In this document: positions 5,839-11,260 of the stretch, in pieces
Position numbering within the stretch: position 1 is the first letter of the stretch
Layout: each line of letters begins with the position of its first letter
NCBI GenBank assembly: GCA_947175045.1
Contig: CAMWLH010000038.1
Coordinates: 1 to 11,260 of the forward strand
Direction of reading: 5' to 3'
Length of the DNA stretch: 11,260 bases
Source: an uncultured Clostridia bacterium
GTDB taxonomy: Bacteria > Bacillota > Clostridia > Oscillospirales > Ruminococcaceae
Program-made: the position numbers and the translations under genes
The notes under the pieces: model-generated
Seen by the model: the letters and a program-made list of their open reading frames with translations, nothing else
Databases searched by the model: none
Told to the model about the DNA's origin: nothing

Positions 5839-6759
5839 TTACAGACCGCTCATATCAAACTCGGGGGTATACTCCTCCTTTGCGGAGCTTTTCTCCTGCA
5901 TATACCCGCGCAGCCCCGCCGTCTGCGCCGCATCGAGCGCCTTGCGGTACTCAAAGGTGGTGATGCGCCTGTTGAGCTTTGCCAGCGAGCTGTCGTTCAC
6001 CACCCGTCCAAAGGGAGTATACTGGCTCATAAGGCTGAACAGTATCTCGCCGCCGAAGCGCTCCCCCACCCGCCTTATGACCTCTATGCTGTCCCTGTAA
6101 AGCGTCGGCAGCACCAGATGGCGGATTATCGTGCCTTTAAGCAATATCGCGTCGGGAACGGGCTCGTCCTTTGAAGGAGCGCTGTCATAGCCCTCAAAAA
6201 CGGGCGCTCCCGTCTGCCTTACCATCTCCCCGACCGCCGCCATAGCGGTTTCAAAGTAATTCGGGGCATTGGACAGCTTCACCGCGATATCCTCAGAAAA
6301 ATACTTTATATCCGGCAGGTAGATGTCCGCATATCCCTCCAGCATTTTCAGAGTTTCCACGCGCTCATAGCCGCCGCTGTTGTACACAACGGGTATTCCG
6401 AGCCGCCCCTTTACCCTGTCCAGCGCCTTAATTATCTGCGGAACAAAGTGGGTGGGATTTACCAGGTTTATATTATGCGCGCCCTCCTCCTTCAGCTCCA
6501 GAAATATCTCCGAGAGCCGCTCAACGGTTATCTCCCTGCCCGCGCCGCCGCTCACCGAATAATTCTGACAATAGGCGCACCGCATAACGCAGCCCGAAAA
6601 GAATACCGTTCCGCTGCCGCGGTCGCCCGAAATGCAGGGCTCCTCCCAGTTGTGCAGAGCCGCCAGTGCCGCCGTCGGTCTGTCGCTCATTCCGCAATAG
6701 CCGCGCTCGCCGTGCGCTCGGTCGGCTCCGCACCTGCGCGGACATAATTCGCATCGCAT
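5839..6759 (-). CDS. PflX-like radical SAM protein (COG1313 type)
   Basis: 306 residues. A radical SAM 4Fe-4S motif C-x3-C-x2-C is at Cys57, Cys61 and Cys64 (GCVMRCAYCQNYSVS), and the flanking sequence resembles the pyruvate formate-lyase activating-enzyme group. The N-terminus adds cysteines at 3, 6, 10 and 22 (CELCPRRCGADR then GYCGM), typical of the PflX/COG1313 branch and suggesting another metal or Fe-S site. The motif NPTHFVPQI, the YNSGGYE strand (126-132) and LPDIKY (148-153) fit the same branch. The substrate of this branch is not established, so calling it a glycyl-radical activase would be over-reading; no glycyl-radical enzyme is nearby. The ribosome binding site AGGAG is about 13 bases from the ATG, a long spacing, but no better start exists in frame. 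It is probably monocistronic. Confidence 0.85.
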   Translation of the reverse strand: MRCELCPRRCGADRAHGERGYCGMSDRPTAALAALHNWEEPCISGDRGSGTVFFSGCVMRCAYCQNYSVSGGAGREITVERLSEIFLELKEEGAHNINLVNPTHFVPQIIKALDRVKGRLGIPVVYNSGGYERVETLKMLEGYADIYLPDIKYFSEDIAVKLSNAPNYFETAMAAVGEMVRQTGAPVFEGYDSAPSKDEPVPDAILLKGTIIRHLVLPTLYRDSIEVIRRVGERFGGEILFSLMSQYTPFGRVVNDSSLAKLNRRITTFEYRKALDAAQTAGLRGYMQEKSSAKEEYTPEFDMSGL

Positions 6760-6833
6760 AGTAAATAGAAAGCTCCTGTTTTTAATTTTTTTGTTAGCTC
6801 TAATTATTGGTTGGCTCGTTGTTTATAACTTTT

Positions 6834-6862
6834 AGAGGCTGCCCGAAAAACGGACAACCTCT
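6834..6862 (-). terminator. Terminator-like hairpin ending the EAL-HDOD operon
   Basis: On the minus strand a 12-bp stem (AGAGGTTGTCCG with CGGGCAGCCTCT, two G-T pairs) closes a TTTTT loop 13 bases after the stop of the last operon gene. The 3' flank is AAAAGTT, not a T-run, so this could instead be an RNA 3'-end stabiliser. The rest of the 6760-6833 gap is AT-rich, and I could not fix a promoter for the radical SAM gene within it. Confidence 0.5.
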
Positions 6863-6875
6863 CATTTCATATGAC

Positions 6876-7655
6876 CTAACCGACTACCTGTACTATGCCG
6901 CGCTCCAGCGTGTAAACGGGCTCAAGCACCCCGTCGTCGTTATAGGCGATCTCAACATTGATATACATAACACCGCCGTCGACCGAGGTAAAATCAAAGG
7001 GGCTGACCGCCACCACGTCGTAAGTGTACGCCAGCGAAACGGAAGCGGTAAGCGCGTCAGTCTCGGTGAACACCAGCCGGAAGCTGTCGCAGTCCTTGAA
7101 CGCGAACGCCGCGCCGGTGCCGTTGTCGGTTATTATCGGGTCAACGACCTCCTTGCGGGTCTGGAACTCGATCTCGCCGCTCCTGTTTTCCGTGACGGGA
7201 TAAACGTTTTGCGCCGCTACAACAGCCCCGTTGGTAATTCCCGCCGCAAGACCGAGGTTTTTGTAGCCGTAATCCGTGTCCGCGGGCTCGCCGTTATCCT
7301 TAAGACCGTTATAAACGCTGCCCGACAGCACATATGTAGATTCGTCGATCTGCTGCATATCAAGCACGAACACGGGCGCGTATATTATGTCCTGGTACGT
7401 CGCCAGTATCCGCGTCAGCTCCTCCACGGGAATGTTATCCTCCTCGGTGCTGCTCATGGTGGTGACTATCTCGCCGAGCACCTCATCGGCGCTCAAGTCC
7501 GTGGTGTATATACGCGTGATATAATTCCGTGACGCGTCCTGGCTGGAAATATCGCCGCAATATATCATCTGCTCGGTGTTCAGCACCAATATCAGATATC
7601 CAACCAGGGAGGCGGCGAGCAATACAACTAAAATTATTCCTATAACTAGTCTCAT
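6876..7655 (-). CDS. Unrecognised membrane-anchored protein (259 aa)
   Basis: I do not recognise this family. The first 25 residues form one hydrophobic segment (VIGIILVVLLAASLVGYLILV). The remaining residues, about 26-259, are soluble, rich in Asp, Thr and Val and likely beta-rich, with few basic residues, as expected of an extracytoplasmic domain on an uncleaved anchor. Only two cysteines (in IYCGD and KDCDS) are present. AAGGAG precedes the ATG by six bases. It lies 37 bp after the FkbM-type gene and appears to be the last gene of the operon headed by the EAL-HDOD protein. A role in envelope sensing or assembly is possible but only by association. Confidence 0.75.
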   Translation of the reverse strand: MRLVIGIILVVLLAASLVGYLILVLNTEQMIYCGDISSQDASRNYITRIYTTDLSADEVLGEIVTTMSSTEEDNIPVEELTRILATYQDIIYAPVFVLDMQQIDESTYVLSGSVYNGLKDNGEPADTDYGYKNLGLAAGITNGAVVAAQNVYPVTENRSGEIEFQTRKEVVDPIITDNGTGAAFAFKDCDSFRLVFTETDALTASVSLAYTYDVVAVSPFDFTSVDGGVMYINVEIAYNDDGVLEPVYTLERGIVQVVG

Positions 7656-7692
7656 AATATCTCCTTTTGGCGCGGCTCAGCCGCTCCTGCTC

Positions 7693-8787
7693 CTACAAGC
7701 AATATAAATTGGTGTCCCAGTCGGGAACGTACGGGTGGTGCCGCATGAACATACGATATTTCCTGTTCATGCCGTATATCATCAGCGGCAGCGCGAACAT
7801 ATCCTCGTTGCGGTGATAAAGCGCCACATTCAGCTTGGGACGGCAGCGGGATATCGTTTCGCGGCTGCCCTCGATAGCCTGCGTTTCACTGCCCTCAACG
7901 TCATACTTGATATAGGTGGCGTCGTCGCCGCGCAGCATGGTGTCAAGCTTCATCATCTTTATCTCGCGGAACCGAGCGGGATTGTAATCCTCGCCCACCT
8001 CGGGAACGGCGCGGGAGCTTCTCCCCGCCCTGAGGCTGAACATCATCGACGTGTCCTCGTTCCATGCGCCCGCGTTGTATGCCTCCAGCATAGCCGAGCC
8101 TATCATGTACAGCCGCCTTTTCAGCTTATGGTAGTTCTTCATGTCAGGCTCCATCGCGTACATCTTTTTGAACTGCATAGAGGTCTCGTTCAGAAACTCA
8201 ATGATGGTGTCTCCGTTATACGCGCCGAGATCGGCATATATCTCCTCGACGCCTATCTTCAGCAGCTCGAATTTTTCCTCCGACGGAGTCTCGCAGCCGC
8301 GCAGATATTCAAGCTTTCCGCTTATCTTATAGCGTATGACCGACTCAAAGGCCTTCCGCGACTGCTCGTCCGCGAGAAGATCGTACACCTGCTTGAACTC
8401 GTTTCGGTGCTCCCTGGCATATTCGGGAGTGAACAAGCCCTCTCCCACCACGGGGACGTTCGGCGCGTAAAGCTCATGCCGACCCTCTATCTCATAGATA
8501 TGCTCCAGCACGTCCGGCAGCTGTGTCCCGAAGCACAGCAGTATCAGGAAATCGTCTCCGTAAAGCTCCTCTATCTCGGACAGGGTCTTGACCCGAATGC
8601 CGAAAAAGCTGTGCCCGCGGATAAATCCATCGCTCGCCATCACGTCTGCGACCTCCGCGCCGATATCGTCCAGCACGGACTTTATCTTCTCCGCGCCGTC
8701 GCCCATACCGTACAGCACGATCTTCTTTTTTGTCTGCCGAAGATAGTCCCACAGACCGCTCTCAATTTCGTCAATAAAAAATCCCAT
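7693..8787 (-). CDS. FkbM-family methyltransferase with N-terminal Rossmann-like domain
   Basis: 364 residues. The C-terminal part (about 180-350) is an FkbM/Methyltransf_21 SAM-dependent methyltransferase: glycine-rich motif ADLGAYNGDT (185-194), acidic MEPD (212-215), and KYDVEGSE (294-301) followed by AIEGSRETI, the conserved end of the family. The N-terminal part (about 20-115) is a separate Rossmann-like fold with VLYGMGDGAEKI (24-35) and LILLCFGT (81-88), similar to nucleotide- or sugar-binding domains fused to such enzymes. The family often O-methylates glycans or lipids; the acceptor here is unknown. AGAGGAAAT precedes the ATG. Gaps of 23 and 37 bp to its neighbours support co-transcription. 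Confidence 0.88.
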   Translation of the reverse strand: MGFFIDEIESGLWDYLRQTKKKIVLYGMGDGAEKIKSVLDDIGAEVADVMASDGFIRGHSFFGIRVKTLSEIEELYGDDFLILLCFGTQLPDVLEHIYEIEGRHELYAPNVPVVGEGLFTPEYAREHRNEFKQVYDLLADEQSRKAFESVIRYKISGKLEYLRGCETPSEEKFELLKIGVEEIYADLGAYNGDTIIEFLNETSMQFKKMYAMEPDMKNYHKLKRRLYMIGSAMLEAYNAGAWNEDTSMMFSLRAGRSSRAVPEVGEDYNPARFREIKMMKLDTMLRGDDATYIKYDVEGSETQAIEGSRETISRCRPKLNVALYHRNEDMFALPLMIYGMNRKYRMFMRHHPYVPDWDTNLYCL

Positions 8788-8810
8788 TATTTCCTCTCAC
8801 AACAACAGTG

Positions 8811-9524
8811 TCAGAATTTTACCCGTTTCCACGGACTTTCGTCATCATCGAGAAGTCCCTCGGCGATAGCCATAATGCCGGAAAGCGACATATCGCCGCC
8901 CGACCACATCGCCCTGCCGATAACATATCCCCGAGCGAGCTCTTTCCACGAGCCGTACTGCTCCTTACAGGAAATGCGTGCGCTGTTTATATACCTCCAC
9001 GCGTCATTTTCGGATATATACCCCGCGTCAAAGCAGCAGCGTGTCACCAGAACCAGCCGCCCCATATCCCACGCCGTGACCGAAATGTCCGCCAAGTCGC
9101 TTTTGTCGTTGATATAATCCTCCTCGGCGAGGTCTTCCGACGCTTCCTCCAGATTTGAAATATATCCCCCGACGCGCTCCTGCTCCCCGGGCTCCAGACC
9201 GCTGACGTCAACGCCGGTGCCCCTGCCGGAGACCATGCCCTTTATCGCATCGAAGTATACCCTGTGCCCTCTTTCGAGCAGCCAGTCGAGGGTATCGACC
9301 GCAGAAGCGCTGTCCGTGATACCGTAATAATCCTCCAAGTTTTCCTTTATATCAAATATCTCCGCGCCCGTTTCCAGGCTGTCGCAGTAATACCCCGTCT
9401 GCTCGGAGTTGATCGCTCCTATGCTTATTCCCGCGAGTTGTTCGTCGGTAAGCTCCCGCGGCGCGGGATTTTTCTTGTAATCCTCACTGTTGAACAGATC
9501 GGACAGCATTCCGAAAATATTCAT
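8811..9524 (-). CDS. DUF1266 domain protein
   Basis: 237 residues from the ATG at 9524. That start is preferred over one 15 codons upstream because TAGGAGA lies 5-6 bases before it and the longer form would overlap the upstream gene. The C-terminal half carries the DUF1266 hallmark: an AWDMGRLVLVTR helix (151-162), GYISENDAWRYI (168-179), then SWKELARGYVIGRAMW (192-207). The N-terminal part is helical and acidic. There is no signal peptide or membrane segment. DUF1266 proteins have no settled function, though they recur in bacterial accessory and signalling loci. It starts 8 bp after the EAL-HDOD stop, so the two are almost certainly co-translated. Confidence 0.85.
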   Translation of the reverse strand: MNIFGMLSDLFNSEDYKKNPAPRELTDEQLAGISIGAINSEQTGYYCDSLETGAEIFDIKENLEDYYGITDSASAVDTLDWLLERGHRVYFDAIKGMVSGRGTGVDVSGLEPGEQERVGGYISNLEEASEDLAEEDYINDKSDLADISVTAWDMGRLVLVTRCCFDAGYISENDAWRYINSARISCKEQYGSWKELARGYVIGRAMWSGGDMSLSGIMAIAEGLLDDDESPWKRVKF

Positions 9525-9532
9525 ATCTTCTC

Positions 9533-10747
9533 CTATAACATTTTTATCCGCTCCGCGTCCTTTACGCACTCCACAAAGACCTCGGATATCCTCTCGCTGT
9601 TGAGACCGTATTTTTCCGCGAATTTATCCACGATATCCCAGTTGCCCTTTTCATAGTTGCAAGCCATTTCAAACACGTCGCCGTAAACGCCTCCCTTGCG
9701 CATAAGCCCGTTTTTGATATCCTCAGTAAGCGGGAATTCCTCGAGGGTCTGCACAAGCTCTTTTTCGCCGCTGTATGTAACCATTGACAGCAAACCCATA
9801 AGGTAAAAGGAGTCGCCCTCCGCCTCTGCCGACGGAATGAGCTGCGAGATCGCGCGGCAGAATTTAGCCAGCAGCACCGACAACCTCATCATTTCAACAT
9901 TGTCACTCTGAATGATACGCTGCATTCCCATCAGGTAGACCCACTCACGCAGATAGTCAAGACCGAGTATAACCAGCGCCTGGCTGATGGATGACACCCT
10001 GTTTCTCACCCCGAAATACACCGAGTTTATCAGTCTGAGCAGCCGCTGACACATGGCGGTGTCCCGCGAGATGACCTCCACGATATCCGCGATCTCCGGC
10101 TCGGGCTGCGACACAAGCTGCATCACCTGCATAAAGTTGATGGGCAGCGGCTGAATGCTCGTGCGGGACATTATCGTGGGCTTCGCAAAAAAGTATCCCT
10201 GCGTAAAGGTGCAGCCCAGCCGCTTGGCGTACTCGTATTCCTCGCGGTTCTCTATCTTTTCCGCCAGCATCAGCTTGTTGCAGTAGCGGCAGATATAGGC
10301 GGTCTCCTCTATGGATTTTTGGGCTGTGCGGAAATCTATCTTTACCAGATCGCCCATCTGAAACAGCTCACTGTACGCGTTTTCGTACTCGAAATCGTCC
10401 AGTGCCAGCATATAGCCGCGCTCCTTGAGCTCCTGGCAGGCATTGAGGATATCCTCGTCCATCATCTGATTTTCGAGCACCTCCACCACCAGAATGTCGG
10501 GGGATATCATATGTGGAACTCCGTGCTTGAGCAGGTTTCCCGTGAAATTTATAAACGCGCGGGCGTTGCCTATTATATTGCGCACGTCCAGCCCGAAAAA
10601 GGCGTTGGTGACCACGTCGGCAGTGGACTCGTCGCCGCTTACTCCCGTATAGCAGTTATCCTTGGCGTTGCTTCTGTAAAGAAGCTCATAGGCATACACC
10701 TTGTCGTCCTCGCCGAAAATAGGCTGACGCGCCATATAAACGTCCAT
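9533..10747 (-). CDS. EAL-HDOD protein, YuxH/CdgJ-type cyclic-di-GMP signalling
   Basis: 404 residues. The N-terminal EAL domain (about 1-195) has YELLYR in place of EAL, yet the usual catalytic positions remain: Glu21, Asn67 (FINF), Glu89 (VEVLE), Asp117-Asp118 (DDF), Lys136 (VKIDF), Glu163 (AEKIE) and Gln183 (QGYFFAKP). Loop 6 after DDF is altered and longer than the canonical DDFGTGYSSL. The HDOD domain (about 200-390) shows SRDTAMCQRLLRLINS and SSISQALVILGLDYLREWV. Known relatives bind or hydrolyse c-di-GMP and influence motility or surface behaviour; many are inactive. Activity here is uncertain because key residues are kept but the motif is degenerate. AAGGAG lies 9 bases before the ATG. 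It heads a probable four-gene operon. Confidence 0.92.
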   Translation of the reverse strand: MDVYMARQPIFGEDDKVYAYELLYRSNAKDNCYTGVSGDESTADVVTNAFFGLDVRNIIGNARAFINFTGNLLKHGVPHMISPDILVVEVLENQMMDEDILNACQELKERGYMLALDDFEYENAYSELFQMGDLVKIDFRTAQKSIEETAYICRYCNKLMLAEKIENREEYEYAKRLGCTFTQGYFFAKPTIMSRTSIQPLPINFMQVMQLVSQPEPEIADIVEVISRDTAMCQRLLRLINSVYFGVRNRVSSISQALVILGLDYLREWVYLMGMQRIIQSDNVEMMRLSVLLAKFCRAISQLIPSAEAEGDSFYLMGLLSMVTYSGEKELVQTLEEFPLTEDIKNGLMRKGGVYGDVFEMACNYEKGNWDIVDKFAEKYGLNSERISEVFVECVKDAERIKML

Positions 10748-10835
10748 CTTCCCACGCTCCTTAGCCTTGGATTTCCTCGCGTGTCATTGCATTAAAGATC
10801 ACACGACGCGCAAAGCGATTGCATTCTTAACAATA

Positions 10836-10864
10836 ATTATACAATAAAATGCGCTTTTTTGCAA
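10836..10864 (-). promoter_or_regulatory. Sigma-A promoter of the EAL-HDOD operon
   Basis: On the minus strand, TTGCAA (10859-10864) and a perfect TATAAT (10836-10841) are separated by 17 bases. The predicted start near 10829 leaves a leader of about 80 bases. The leader has short complementary segments (CGTGT and ACACG) but nothing I can identify as a known riboswitch. Confidence 0.8.
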
Positions 10865-10976
10865 GCGTTGTTAATAAAAAAAGAAAATCATACGGTTTTT
10901 TGTGAATCTTTAACAAAATAACGGCATTTTTTTTGTAGGGAGTAATAGTCAAATTCAAAAAAAGTTACAGCAACAC
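10865..10976. other. AT-rich spacer without recognisable gene
   Basis: This stretch is rich in A- and T-runs. I see no open frame with a ribosome binding site, no tRNA-like fold and no clear promoter pointing to the plus strand. Together with the leader and the repeats on either side it makes up the 513-bp gene-free right end of the window. Confidence 0.5.
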
Positions 10977-11135
10977 AATGTTGACGCATGGAATTTCAAA
11001 AAGGTCATCGTTCGCCGAACGGCGAACGATGACCGGTTCCCGCAGTCGCTCGCAAGGAACGAGCGTTAGCGAGTGACTGAGAGTGAGTGCGGGAATTTTG
11101 AAATTCTTTTAAATAATTTGCTCCTCGTCAACATT
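10977..11135 (+). repeat. 159-bp palindromic MITE-like repeat, copy B
   Basis: The ends are a perfect 10-bp terminal inverted repeat, AATGTTGACG (10977-10986) and CGTCAACATT (11126-11135). Inside, GAATTTCAAAA and TTTTGAAATTC form a second inverted pair. They enclose a perfect 14-bp hairpin (GGTCATCGTTCGCC, loop GAAC) and a longer branched hairpin closed by TTCCCGCA/TGCGGGAA. No protein is encoded and no target-site duplication is evident. The nested symmetry and small size fit a non-autonomous palindromic element. Confidence 0.85.
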
Positions 11136-11260
11136 TCTAAAAGGTCTAGTTCTCCGAACGGCGAACGATGACCGATTCCCGCAGTCGCTCGCAAGGAACG
11201 AGCGTTAGCGAGTGACTGAGAGTGAGTGCGGGAATTTTGAAATTCTTTTAAATAATTTGC
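11136..11260 (+). repeat. Palindromic repeat, copy C (tandem, cut by window end)
   Basis: This copy follows copy B directly in the same orientation with a period of 139 bp. From 11154 to the window end it matches 11015-11121 with a single mismatch (A at 11175 for G at 11036). Its left terminal repeat is missing and the left arm of the first hairpin reads GGTCTAGTTCTCC, one base shorter than in copy B, but with the same shortening seen in copy A. The right end lies beyond the window. Confidence 0.85.

Noticed and set aside
7735..9117. Long plus-strand open frame (460 codons)
   Set aside because: It lies antisense across the FkbM and DUF1266 genes, both of which show clear family motifs; its composition (many His, Leu, Arg) is typical of a shadow frame in GC-rich DNA.
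10748..10829. c-di-GMP riboswitch in the EAL-HDOD operon leader
   Set aside because: The leader is about 80 bases and I could not find the conserved blocks of either known c-di-GMP riboswitch class.
10977..11260. CRISPR array at the right end
   Set aside because: The repeated units are about 139 bp, directly adjacent and without unique spacers, and have terminal inverted repeats.

Overview
The window looks like chromosome of a Gram-positive gut-type Clostridia, most likely an Oscillospiraceae/Ruminococcaceae relative. This rests on GC-rich genes with AT-rich spacers, strong AGGAGG-type ribosome binding sites, consensus sigma-A promoters, a predicted sortase-type surface protein, and family content (DUF6472-like, DUF1266, EAL-HDOD) typical of that group. 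The assignment is an inference; there is no rRNA or other marker gene. All ten supported genes lie on the minus strand, so the window reads from high to low coordinates.

Region by region in transcription order: (1) 10748-11260 is gene-free. It holds a sigma-A promoter for the next operon, an AT-rich stretch, and two direct copies of a palindromic repeat with terminal inverted repeats (period 139 bp). (2) 10747-6876 is a probable four-gene operon: an EAL-HDOD signalling protein, a DUF1266 protein, an FkbM-family methyltransferase with an extra N-terminal Rossmann-like domain, and an unrecognised single-pass membrane protein. It ends at a strong hairpin. (3) 6759-5839 is a PflX-like radical SAM protein. 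(4) 5751-3417 is a three-gene operon with its own promoter: an SGNH hydrolase, an Rsm22-family rRNA methyltransferase with an Fe-S-type cysteine motif, and an Sfp-type phosphopantetheinyl transferase. (5) 3372-696 is a cobalamin-controlled operon: consensus promoter, cobalamin riboswitch, a sortase-type DUF4430 surface protein, and, translationally coupled to it, a membrane protein. That membrane protein combines an alpha/alpha-toroid with a DUF4430 domain, the domain plan of animal intrinsic factor and transcobalamin. (6) 695-254 is gene-free and holds a third, inverted copy of the palindromic repeat, a degenerate direct repeat and a leader with mutually exclusive hairpins. (7) 253-77 is a small cysteine-rich DUF6472-like protein.

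The most interesting system is the cobalamin operon. A B12-sensing RNA controls two extracytoplasmic proteins carrying the transcobalamin C-terminal fold, one probably wall-anchored and one membrane-anchored. They look like a relay that captures cobamides at the surface of a Gram-positive cell. The second notable item is the 159-bp palindromic repeat family: one full copy in inverted orientation at the left end and a tandem pair at the right end, bracketing all genes except the small DUF6472-like one.
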